This document shows, in pieces, positions 45,525-56,329 of a DNA stretch of 64,000 bases. The translations under genes and the position numbers were made by a program. Under the pieces are notes generated by a model. The model ran no database searches. It saw only the letters and a list, made by a program, of their open reading frames with translations, and had not been told where the DNA came from. Positions within the stretch are counted from its first letter, which is position 1; every line of letters starts with the position of its first letter. The DNA is from Gyromitra esculenta (Eukaryota > Ascomycota > Pezizomycetes > Pezizales > Discinaceae): contig JBCAML010000015.1 of assembly GCA_038503075.1 (NCBI GenBank), forward strand, positions 1,364,001 through 1,428,000, written 5' to 3'.

Positions 45525-48327
45525 GCATACTAATCCTGCGCACTAGGTGATGATTTCCTATCCAAGGGGTGACCCATTGCATTACATTTTCTTTCGAAAT
45601 TTGTTGATGGAGAGTGTTGTAGGAATCCTCTGTAGGAGTCTTGTTCAAGTTAGTGTTGAGATGTCATATTTTATGTCTTGTCTTGAATCTCGGTCACGTC
45701 GCATAAGATAAAAATAAAATACTTTTGTCCCGTTTTGTTTTTGGGGTTTTGCAAACTATTCACGCCCTGGGATAAATTCTTAAAGAAAACTGCGGGAAAG
45801 CTACTGGAATCTCCTGATGTTTTTATGTAAACTGGGTGTAGGTAATGTAAATAATAACTCCTATGATAGAAAATTCGCTCTTGAGTATTGTTCATCACGA
45901 ATGCATACCAACAAGGGATTATAAATACGCTAGCCTTTATAAACGTAAGAACCGGGACAAGAACAGCCAGTCTGTAGGGTACATGGTTAATGCATAGCAG
46001 GTAGAGTGAATTCCGCTGCTAAGGTTTCCCTTAAATAACGTCTGGGAATCTTATCCAAAGATAGCGCACACTTAAGCCGTTCGCTTCTATGCACTAGCAA
46101 TGCTCGAGCTTTTAAATTTTGAATGGTTTCAATGCGGTATTGCTACAATTTTCACTGAACTGAGTAGTTACACTAAAAACTCATTAGAAAGAGGATTCAG
46201 AGTGGTGGGTAGTTATTGCCCATGTATAGAATATCGGGTAAATGCTCTCTGCACATGTTGCGACGTACGCCTATTATACTATATGGTCATGGAGCGGCCA
46301 GACGATACTACGATAATCGCTTTTTGGCGTAATTTACCGTATAGGCCACCTCCTACTAGAAGTTGGTAGCTCTCCCCGCGATATAATAGCCCGACCATTG
46401 TGTTCGGTATTGCAAAAGTCTTGTGCCTAGCATCTCTTACCTCTCCACGCAGCTCGTCGAATCATACGGTGCGCAGCAGACTGGGGCCTAGGAGACGTGA
46501 ACAAGGCAAAAAAGACTCTAGTATCAAAACTGTGTCCTCACATACGGGTCAGTATAAACAAAGTCTCAAAGCGTGCCTTCGGGTCAAAAAAGATGGCCCG
46601 CTTCCATGTATTTAAGGTCTCTCTCTCAATTGCCATAAGTCAAATCGCATCACACACAAATGAGCCCCCAATATCCTCCTCCCCCCAAAAAAATAACCAC
46701 CAAGGAAAGGTCATTTCCCCCCTATCTCGCATACACCAGCAGAATTCCAGTAAGAAGAAAATTGAGAAGAAGAAAATCAGTCGTCGAATAATGGAAGACT
46801 AGAAATCAAAGATAAATAAAAAAAGGAAACTCCATCGTATAATCCACTTTCAGATGCTATGGTACCTCCGTTCAACAACAGCCCAAGTAGTAATGATGTC
46901 CCTGCACGGGCATCACCGCTAGAGTCGAGATTGTAAGAAGTAGTAGTAATATTGGTCGTATTTGTTCTTTCTTTAAAGGTCTGTGGAGAGTTTTTTGTCG
47001 AGAGTGTGAGAGCCAAGTTAGAATGAGGTTAACGGCTTATTTTTGGAGGGCAGTTCTCAACGGGTTTAGTTGAGATCCATAAGTGAGGTAAGAGAAAGAA
47101 AGAAAACGCGGTGAAGAAGTGGATCTTGCGATGGTTCATTAAATCCGTAGATTTCCATTGAGCAGGTAGGAAATGAATTGATCGAGGACGAATAATGGCC
47201 GGCGAATTATCGACAAATGGAAATGATAGGAATGGTGTCAGGTCTTGTGGGCAACTAACAAATCACACACTGATACCATGTTGCACCTAAATCGAAGTTA
47301 TTAGCACAGGTTTTCCAAATCCAAAAATGCAACAGCTAGTGAAATAGAGAGAATATTTACCACGTTCATCTACCAGTTCCTCATCTTCTGGGACTGCAGG
47401 TTTCATTATTGCAAGAGCGATAGGCTGCATTTTGCCGATATAGATCTTTCTTCTATCGAAGAAGAGGAAGTAGATCAGGGATATAGGAACTGAGTATCAG
47501 CGATATTTGATGATAGCAGTTGCAAATATTCCTCTTTTGAGAACGGTGGATAAAAAGAAGTGCTGCTGCCACAGGGTCCTAGCTTAAACTTATATCGGCT
47601 TCCTATAAAATCCGTAGAAGTGGAGATAAAGAAAATACAATATTCTACAATGGCTGCACCAGGTGGCACACAGCCAGTAGGTAGTTCCCAGAATGTGAGA
47701 AACAATACAAAAAGGCACTATGAGGGTGTCTTTCCAGAACGAAAACTGTCACGAATAAGAAGCTAACATATGTGGTTAACAAAGGTAATGAAGCCACTAA
47801 ACCGATAAAGGACTCATTTAAAAATCAACATCATTGCAGTTCCGAAAATTTTCTCGAGGGGGTGGAGGTGGTTACATTGTATAGGGAAATGCTTGTGGTT
47901 GCAGGGACAATGCTAAGCAACACTAAAAGTCTTAACATTGTGCAGACAAACACGGCGCTTGGCATCAATGATAAAGACTTCCGAGGTTTTAAATAATTGA
48001 TCACATTCTATCAAGCCTTGTTAGCCGCTAGATCTTATGATAATAAACTGACTCCGGCCTTGTTCGAATTAAATAGCCAGGGCGGATGGTACGGGATCAA
48101 ATATCCTAAAGTTTCCAGAAAATTAGTACCGAGGAAACCCCAGCAAGAGTTACGGGCTAATTTGCCTAGACTCTCCATTTATTATCGATTTTCTCGCTAT
48201 CTCAAACCCGAACATAAAAAAACACATACAGAGCAAATTAGAAATATTGCCTTCAGGATGGTAATAACAGAACTACTCGCTATGGGACAAGGAAAATGAT
48301 ATGTTGAAAGATGGCAAGCAAACTCTT
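45525..48327. other. Gene-free stretch, possible gene remnant at its right end
   Basis: Most of it shows nothing. At 47772-48299 two open frames in the same phase are split only by a TAA at 47994-47996; together they would be about 175 codons. No family is recognised. Confidence 0.45.
47772..48299 (+). pseudogene. Possible gene remnant interrupted by one stop
   Basis: One reading frame stays open for 75 codons, meets TAA, then stays open for another 100 codons. The second half has protein-like composition (LFELNSQGGWYGIKYPK, LSIYYRFSRYLKPEHKK). There is no splice pair that neatly removes the stop and no recognised domain. It could equally be chance in AT-rich DNA. Confidence 0.25.
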
Positions 48328-50792
48328 TCACTGAATAAAACTCTTCCTTGCATCTGCAACCCTCTCGAGAACTTCGGCCAAGATATCCAGCTCAGATTCC
48401 ATTGTCGCATCAGCTTCTTCGACGCCTTTCCTAGCCTTAAACCCTTCAACAGCCTTAGCCAGAGGACGAAAGAACCGGCTTTCTACCCTTTCCACATGTT
48501 CTTTGTTGCATACGCCCAGGCGTTCCTGTGTGAGCGGTGATTTGAGAAGGAAATAATAGAAATTCACCGTCGCCACTAGTGTCGGGTAGTGGTTCTTGAA
48601 CGCCTCCCAGCTCTGCGAGTCACCACTATCGAGCAACTCGCCGAGGTCTGGAAAGAGAACAGGAAAGAGTTCCTCCAAAACTACTGGGCTGCCGAAAATA
48701 GAGCTTTCGGAGTCTGAAATCCCAGGTCTTGCAATGGTCATGATCTCATGCATTGTAGAGCTGATATCAAGGTCCGGGTGTTTGCGCTCTACATGATCCA
48801 TCATGTTGTCTTTTCGAACGGTGGTATGTTTACACGCAGTACAGACCAGATGCTCGCTATTTTTGTGTCTGCTCAACTCAAATCGCGTTTCGTTGGTAGA
48901 AGTGGCATATATTATCTCGTCCTTGAGTATTAACACAACCCTTTCCTTCAACGACTCGAAAGGGCAATGCTCAAGCGTATCTTTAATATACGCTAGCCTC
49001 ACAGCTTCATCGGGATGCTGTTTCAGAACAGTGGCGACGTGGTAGTGTGCCAAAAATCTCATCTGGGGCGACGAGGCGGTGGCAGAGATAGCAGCGAATG
49101 TTTGCAAATACATCAAAAAGTCCTCTAGCTCCACCGGAACTTCACCAAGCCCCCCTCCTTGGTGAATTGCAAAAGCACCAAGGAACAGCACAGCATCTAC
49201 AACTGGTGGTTGGGTTTGCACTGATCCTAGGACAAGATAGTTGCGGGATATCGCTTCGTGATCTGGGAAAATCGTGATTGAGGAAATTGGAACGGCAGTG
49301 AATCGCTCGGCTAGGAGAAATAGGGATCCAACTTTCGAAAGAGGTACCTCTTCTGCGGAAGCAGGGGCGGAAACTTCTGTATTTTCGCCTTCTTCATTGG
49401 CGTTTTCGTTTGTTTCTAACCATATCAGCAAGCTTCAAAACTTCTTCGGTTGAGAGCCACAGACCTTCAACAGTTTCGCATACTCTTAAAAGTTCATCCG
49501 TCTTCAATCCTAGTCCTTCACATAAAGTCGCAATATCTTTAACTATCTGTTTGACATCTCCTCTACTTGCTCTTGCTATTCTTTCATCGTCAATGAGGGT
49601 TTGTCCTCCAGGAACTTTGCTCTTCTCTTTCCTGACAACCTGTTCATCGTAGTCGCCAGCCCATCCTAAAACTAGCCCCCTTTCTTCAGTATCTTCAGCT
49701 AGGTTTGCGTGGTCGTGGTCGTGATCATTCGTCTTCTCAGGATGGTTGGTGGGTAATTCATTGTAACGGATTCGAGTACGAAGAAGATAAATCTCCAATA
49801 CGTGCGACAGGAACGACTGCAAAAGTCTCGATTGAAGGAGTGACTCCGAAGAATCTTCAGTCGAGATACTCGACAACGTTGGCAGACTATCAGTCGTTGA
49901 AACCCTAGGTGGTAGCGGTGGCTTCTCCCCTTTCGCTAGGCTCTGTTTCCTTGGCTGTCGCAGCTCCGGCTTAGCTAGTCTGACGAATTTCAAAATAGCC
50001 CTTAAAATACCATCAAAGTCTGCCCTTTCGAGCCATTGAATAGCCTTCATGAAAACTCCCAATAATGTCGTTAACTCGGTTGAGAGAAATCGAGATGGGA
50101 ACTTTGCAGCTATTCTGGGATGTACGATAGATAGGGCTGAAAGAAGGGCGTGAAATTTCTTGAGAGAATGTTTATGCAGCAATCCCTCTCCCTCCTGCTT
50201 TCCTTCCTCCTCTGGGATCTCATCCCTATCCTCATCCCCTGAGTAAGTAGCTTTGTCTTCATCTTCATCAATATTATCATCTCCGTATTCTCCAGCTCCC
50301 GACCGTGGTGCCCAGCTAAGAGACGAGAGCGATTCAAGAACTTTAATGAACACTTCTCTGGGATTCCCCTTCGCAGCTGCAGATGCAATAAGCGATTCCG
50401 CGGTTTGAAGGGTTATTGGAGACGAAGATTCGAGAAAGGGAAGAAGAACTGAGACCAGGTCCCACGAAATATCGCGGGCTAGATCTTCCTGGAATCCCTA
50501 TAAGCCTAGCTCCAGCTCAAGTAGGAGTAGGGCTATATGCTTACATGAGTATTCAATATCTCAGCCAAGACTTCTAAAAGCTGATGCTGTTCTTCAGGGG
50601 AGAAAAACTCGTGTGCAAAGGAAAGATGGACATCCAAGATTGTTGAGTAGGAGAGGAAATCTTCTGCCTTAAAGTTCCCGTTTCAACGATTAGCTCTGCT
50701 TCTCGCTAGGTGGACGGGGATGTTACAGGAATCTCTTCGGCTGCTGTTTTTATGGCAGCTATGGCCTTTTCAATGGTGACCATTCTCTCCAT
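48328..50792 (-). CDS. Ybp/ALF4/glomulin-family protein (YAP1-binding protein-like), four exons
   Basis: Exons 50792-50727, 50667-50545, 50497-49465 and 49415-48328 give 769 aa. The exon-3 acceptor could instead be nine bases later (start 50488). The family signature spans the second junction: DLARDISWDLVSVLLPFLES followed by AAAKGNPREVFIKVLESL. Later blocks are ALSIVHPRIAAKFPSRFLS, EVPLSKVGSLFLLAER and RLAYIKDTLEHCPFESLKER. Yeast Ybp1 binds Yap1 and aids its activation by peroxide; plant ALF4 and human glomulin are distant relatives. The third intron (49 bp, GTCTGT donor, GCTGAT branch, TTAG acceptor) is needed to reach the last exon's frame; a plain frameshift is the alternative. A C2H2-like insert lies near residues 594-616. 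Confidence 0.85.
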
Positions 50793-51279
50793 AATGATAA
50801 ATTTGGCAATTCCTGTTGTTGGTTGGAGGTTTGGTTGATGGAGTACGCGATAGGGATGAGGCTCAATCGATTAGGAGAGGGGTTCGCGACCTGCACTGCC
50901 ACAGAGATAGATGACATCATAATCGTTTTCATCCAGGCGCCACAGCTTATGAAACACAAGTGGCTACATGTATCTAAAACTATCCTCAGTTACGCTACAT
51001 GTACTTATTGCTGTAGGTGCACAAAACTGTATAATAAAACACTAATTACACTAACAAATCTCATCTCCATCCTCATATCAATCCAGAATACGATGCATAA
51101 CAACCTGATTTGCGCCCATAAAGTGAAGATATATGATCTTTTTTTCCAGCAAGAACATTGTGGGGACGAAAGGGATATCATAAAGATCTAGCAAGTAATC
51201 AATTGCTTTATCTATAATCCAAAGAACCTCGCGATCAGCAAAGATTGAATGAGCTATCCAACAACACGAATAAATAAAA
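50793..51279. other. Intergenic region
   Basis: Upstream of the Ybp-like gene and downstream of the 51280 gene. It is AT-rich; I see no gene or repeat. Confidence 0.5.
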
Positions 51280-51811
51280 CTAACGGTTGATAGTTCTCAG
51301 GATAGACCCAAGGCTCGGAATCCCGTTCGGGAACTCTCCATTCGATAGTGGTAGAATCCGAAATGGCTCCTCAAGCTCGGTAACATTGAGTTTATTCCAA
51401 TTCCTTGCTTGGAGTCTCACACTGTCGCTGTGTAAACATTCGGTTTCGAATATGGGAGCACAAATAGTGATGTTTAGGGGGAGCTCACCCTTCGACTTTC
51501 CCAAGTAGGTTACCTTCATCGCCCGCATCGTTCAATTTCTTGTACCCAGCATGTATGAACCCTTTCATTTGGTTGAGCTCCCGCTCAACCCGATCTAGAT
51601 ACGCCAAAACGCCAATGACAAGCGTATTTTGGTCATGATGGGCTTGGAATTGGAGTTGATCTAGGACGTTCGAAGTTTGGTTTTGGTGAGGCCGGGGTGT
51701 CTGTTGGCGGTCAATCTGGGGGATTTGGGATGAAGGTGGAATTTCCATATCAAGGTCTGTTGATATATAGTCGGTGAGATTTGAGAAGCCGGTAGGTATT
51801 GAATTGGACAT
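51280..51811 (-). CDS. Hypothetical protein, 156 aa, two exons
   Basis: Exon 1 (51811-51489) and exon 2 (51427-51280) join across a 61-bp intron with a GTGAGC donor, CTAAAC branch-like sequence and CACAG acceptor; the frame is kept. The N-terminal half is Pro/Gln-rich and polar, followed by an amphipathic helix (TLVIGVLAYLDRVERELNQM, then KGFIHAGYKKLNDAG). The C-terminus has LNVTELEEPFRILPLSNGEF. No domain is recognised. The alternative without splicing gives two overlapping frames of 108 and 82 codons, which I consider less likely. Confidence 0.62.
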
Positions 51812-52688
51812 GCTTCAAGTTACTTGTTGGGAGAAAGATTTAGAGCAGAATCGTCGGCCTTCTAGTTTTGGTGAGCTCTAGCGGATAGAGAGCATCAAAG
51901 ATTGGAACAAACCCGAAGTTTATAACTGATGAACATAGTGTCGCCCAGACAAAAGGTGAAATAAGAGTTCGAGTAGCTGCGGCTACGCCGCAGAAAAAGT
52001 ATCTGAAGAAAATATAACGAGATGAGATGAACGGACCGATGTCGGCACCACAACTTCAAGTACTGAACGAAGCACCTACCCGTTTCCCGTCTTTGTTCTA
52101 TGTAGGACCCTCGTCTTCGAATGCAGCACTTAAGAGGGTGATCAGGAGGCAACAAGTTACAAAGTAACTTAGCCGTTCCATCTCACAAGAAATTATCAAA
52201 TAGAAATACCCTCTGACTTTTAAAATTCAGCCGTGCTGTACGTGATGTGGATATTTGCCAATTCGGGTATGTGCATTTCCGTGAGAAGATATCAAAACAC
52301 CCCATAATGAAGTTATAGTACTTACCTAACACACGTACTTATTTTCATAGTTTTCGATCACAACTGTAACAAATTACAGGTAATCGCTACTATCCGGCGC
52401 TAATTTATTCGAGTGATATTCCGTGACCAAACTCGTCTTCTCAATAAGCAATCCTAGGCCCGTTGTCCTCACTATGATTTAGGCACATTTATTATGTAAT
52501 ATCCGTTGAAATTTTAATGTAACAGACAACTAGCAGTCTGGAATTAGGGGGAAATGCACTCTAAACGAACGAATTCTGTCTGCCAAACCAATTTCTATTC
52601 GCTACGTAGACATGCTGGAGAGAGCCGCGCGCAAGTGAATCCAAATTTTGTTATACGCAAAATCTATCACAAAAGTTCATGACACACT
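51812..52688. other. Gene-free stretch
   Basis: AT-rich, with a small GC-rich hairpin near 51977-51991 (GCTGCGGCTACGCCGCAG). No gene is seen. Confidence 0.45.
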
Positions 52689-53197
52689 CTAAGTATGGAA
52701 AGCCTCAATACTACCACCATGCGAATGCGCCGCCTTTCCTCCTGCCCTCCACGTTCCGTTAACTAACACTTTACACCATTTTGGATATTGGTGGCCGAAT
52801 TCCCCGCAAAGTAGCACTCGATCATCAACCAACATGCCGCATAAATAGCGACGCTAGCTGTGTCTTGGGCAGCGATGGTGTGGCATTTAGAGCCGAAGCA
52901 CTTGGTTTGACGGCACTAGTTGGAGCCCCGGCTAACGAGTTCTTTCGCAACCTTTTCGATGTCGCCTACGAGGGGGAAGCGGCCGGTAGTCTCGCAGATG
53001 ACTTTAGTATCTTCCTTGGCTGTTGGCTGACTTTTTTGGGGCGTGATATGGCTGTGATTAGAAAGGAACACCATGGCCATCTGAAAACTGGCAGAATTAG
53101 AAGTAAACTCGACCTCAGTATCTTTAGTATTGGTTTTTTGAGCGCAAACAAGAGTGATTGAGAAGAAAACGAGAACGAGGGTGAGGTAGGACTTCAT
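52689..53197 (-). pseudogene. Broken small secreted cysteine-containing protein
   Basis: The frame starts at 53197 with a clear signal peptide (MKSYLTLVLVFFSITLVCAQ). Near residue 68 a CETTG motif begins a domain I associate with a family of small secreted fungal proteins of unknown function: CETT, an Asp-led helix (GDIEKVAKEL), then regularly spaced Cys residues, and an end of the form GG-SIE-FHT. A TAG at about 52916-52918 interrupts the domain. The same frame then continues for about 45 codons with expected Cys residues, to a second stop near 52777. From there the family's C-terminal end is readable only in another frame, down to the stop at 52689, so about one base has been lost or gained. 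A 54-bp GT-AG segment could remove the first stop but would delete the helix. A dead gene is the best reading. Confidence 0.75.
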
Positions 53198-55361
53198 TGA
53201 TGAGAATGTGTGCTAACGATTGGCGTTTTGATCAAAGTATGATGGATGAGGTTATAGATTTAAAATATAGATTTGACGAGTGAACGAAATTGACTGGACG
53301 TGAAAGTTAGTCTATATAGGAAATTCACACCATAGAATTGGATCTGTCCATTGTTTTAGGACCCACTTCGCCAAAAAAGAGACACCAGGCCATTGTCCTT
53401 TACCGATTGTGATTCCGCGTGACATACTTGGAGCCCTAGGCCCTTTATCCCTCATATCATTCAACGTATTACCAGTCTTATTGATTTATAGAACATTACG
53501 AGTAGCTACGATCACTAAGCCGAATCAGCAACTAAGAAGTAAGCTCGTCTGCATCACCTATGAACTTAATTGCTATGGTAGCAGCAATTTTGGGTATGTG
53601 GTCGAGCACAAGACTACATATACCTGAGAAATATACGACATTGATCGTCAGTGTTAGGTTCGCTTCCAATCGAAAGTGGATTCTCACCAGCAGGGCTGGG
53701 GAGATCGTGTCCAATTTGGTTTCAAAGGGCTTCGGGCTTCATAAGAAACCCCACCCACGAACGATACTCGCCGCAACGTCTATTCGCTTCGGTCATAAGA
53801 ATTTTCACGAATTTAGGTGACTGACTGTCTCGTGCCTAGACTTCTTGTGATTGGTTGATACACGTGTCTGTGGTCCATAAATGATCCTAAGAAAATTGAA
53901 GATGCATGAGGCTCGAACCTTGGCGTCAAGAGTCGTGGGCCGGGCATAAGACAGGGTGGCTGATGATAAATTGGATTTTACTCTACTAGAGTCGTTCCTG
54001 GGGGTATGGCGCGACAATGTCACAACAGCTTTATGCTACATCAAAACTAAATCAAAACTTCATGAAATATCGTGACTAAGTAAGATTCCCTAGATCTTGT
54101 AATCTGGGAGCGTAAAAGTCTGTGCTTCAGCTCGAGAGCTGTGTTCACCTTGTTTTGTGCCATACCCAGGCGTGCCATACCCCTAGGGAGGACTCTAGCG
54201 TTTGATTGTTTTCGGCAATATTCTTATCTAAGATCTTATCAAATCGCTATGACAGGTCTGGCGCGACACTAGATTGGGAGCGCGTTAAGATACGGCAAAG
54301 AGAATTCGTGATCACTCGCAAGAAACCTCGAAAGTTTAAAACTAACCCTTTTATCACTTCCATGGTAGTCTTACAACATGAGTTTACCAAGTCTCCCACC
54401 ATCTGAATCACGCAACACGAGCCTAGGGATTAGCAGAAGGTTCTGGGCCCAGGGCGATAGTTGATTTTTTTAATGGGTTATTTGTGATAGCTTAAAGATC
54501 ACGATATTGAAAAGGTCTTTTGTGAGACTTCGGTATCCCATTCACTGGTGCTTCAATGCTGCCAACATTTATCCAAGGAACCCTCCGATGTACTTATGTA
54601 ATTCTCAGAAGCTCTAGGTGTAGTTTTGAGAAATAAAAGAGTAAGCAATACATAACCCCGCCGTACGGATTGCCGTCTAGTACCCGAAAAGTTGTAGCTG
54701 GTTTGCTTACGTGTATTGTTTACCATAGTCAAACATGTAAAGGAAATAGTTAACACAAACAAAAACCTAAACAAGACTCTCACCGAAGAGTATCGAAAGG
54801 AGACTTATATATTCCTCACTCCATTATCTAGTAAATATGAGATATAGAATCACCACTACATGCAGCTACGATTTTGACCTTCCGGCAAAATAATGTCGCT
54901 GCCAATACTTGAGTGAACGGTACACATAAACTAAACTTCGATTACTAGCTTAAATATCTCAAGTTTAGGCTAGTATTTTAGACCAGTAATTCTATTGGTA
55001 GAGGAGTGTATGGATCGTGTAGTTAAAAGGTCCAAGTGAGGTTGGGGGGGTTAACGTTGCTCATTATAGCTCTAACCCATTCTAAGCGAGAGCGCCAAAC
55101 CTAACCCTACGTCACACCAGATTCAACTAAAGCTTTTTTGCGGGTGTTGACCTCATCGTTGTCTTTCGACTATAAATGCTCCAGAGGGGCACTCATCTGA
55201 CACTCACCACTGTTTGTGATCGCCAATTGCTATTTCTCACCTCCAATTCCACAGATCATCTGAATCGGTTGGGAAAACTATTGCACATACGCAGCCGGTA
55301 GCCTCATCCCCACTCTCTACTCCCGGCCCCTCACTAACAACCTAGCCCCGCCACTACCACA
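53198..55361. other. Gene-free stretch with a TATA box at its right end
   Basis: Short frames only. A TATAAATG at 55171-55178 lies 190 bases before the next gene, followed by a C-rich leader. No other element was noticed. Confidence 0.5.
55171..55178 (+). promoter_or_regulatory. TATA box of the 55362 gene
   Basis: TATAAATG about 190 bases upstream of the ATG, followed by a C-rich, G-poor leader ending at the start codon. Sequence match only. Confidence 0.4.
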
Positions 55362-55928
55362 ATGCCAATCGATAACATCACCACACCTGAAGAAGCAACG
55401 AAACGTCTCACCGATCCAGCACCCCCAGATCCCAAGTATGAATTTGAGCGAGAATTCATCCGACAGCAGCAACGCTACGAGGACCTCCGCTACAAAGTGT
55501 CGCTTGGGCTCCTTATCGGCTGTCCCGCTCTCGCCCTCATTCCACCTCGTAAGCTCGACTGGTACACCTTTGGTCTCGGCTCTGCGTGGCTCTACTGCTT
55601 AAGTGAAGTTAGCGCTGCGCACGGACGAGACATGTTCCACGGGTTCCAGCGGAGGGAGGATGTTGCGTTGAAACTGGCGCAGAAGCCGGAGGTGGACGGA
55701 GTGAAGGTTGGTGGGTGGAAGGGTGAGAAGATTATTAAAGAGTATAGACCACGTGAGGAGGAGGCGTCGAGCTATGGGAGCTTGATCATGGAGCAGATTT
55801 GGGATGTGTGGGAACAGCGGGATCGTGATCAGAAGGATAAGAAGAAGGGACCTGAAGTGAACGTGAGGGAGGAGATATTGAAGAAAATTGAAGAAGAAAA
55901 GAATGCGAAGGACCAGGACGGGAAGTGA
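55362..55928 (+). CDS. Small two-helix membrane protein, 188 aa
   Basis: A single exon starting ACAATGCCAATC, good start context. A charged N-terminal region (YEFEREFIRQQQRYEDLRYK) leads into a hydrophobic segment (VSLGLLIGCPALALIPP, about 46-62) and a second one (WYTFGLGSAWLYCLSEVSA, about 67-85). The joining PPRKLDWYTFGLG resembles small fungal proteins that are often labelled 'rhomboid family membrane protein' but lack the rhomboid catalytic Ser/His, as does this one. The C-terminal half is highly charged with coiled-coil tendency. It may sit in a mitochondrial membrane, but that is a guess. HEN1 follows on the same strand 400 bp downstream. Confidence 0.8.
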   Translation: MPIDNITTPEEATKRLTDPAPPDPKYEFEREFIRQQQRYEDLRYKVSLGLLIGCPALALIPPRKLDWYTFGLGSAWLYCLSEVSAAHGRDMFHGFQRREDVALKLAQKPEVDGVKVGGWKGEKIIKEYRPREEEASSYGSLIMEQIWDVWEQRDRDQKDKKKGPEVNVREEILKKIEEEKNAKDQDGK

Positions 55929-56329
55929 TTGCAGAATGGGAGCTTCTTATAGCGGTTGTATATATAACAAATAAGGGCCATCGGAGGAGACTCGCTGGGT
56001 GGGTATGTAAATACTGTATTTATATAATTATTATGAAAAATTTACTCCTTCATCATAGTAAATTTTTATATTTCCTTTTGGGCCCGGCTCATCCGAGTGA
56101 GATGATATGTCGCTGCCGCCTAAATTCAATAGAATGCGGCACGTGCGCAGCCACGCCCAGCATGAAGTCGTAACACCACCTCAGCACCACCACAGACAAC
56201 CCTCGCGAACGACCAGTTCCCCGCAAACAACTACGCCCCACATCCAGCATCCATCACCCCACCACCATCCCCTCTAGAGTGCTATTTCCATCTGCATCCA
56301 ATCTCCATCTGCAGGTTCAATACCTTGCT
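55929..56329. other. Intergenic region before HEN1
   Basis: It contains a small hairpin (TAAATTTTT and AAAAATTTA halves near 56036-56069), perhaps linked to transcript ending, and a C-rich leader of HEN1 at about 56160-56320. Confidence 0.4.

Noticed and set aside
52916..52990. 54-bp GT-AG segment that would remove the first stop in the secreted-protein pseudogene
   Set aside because: It would delete the helix expected in the family, and the second frame break would remain.
52781..53161. 126-codon plus-strand frame
   Set aside because: It is the reverse strand of the broken secreted-protein gene and lacks any signature of its own.
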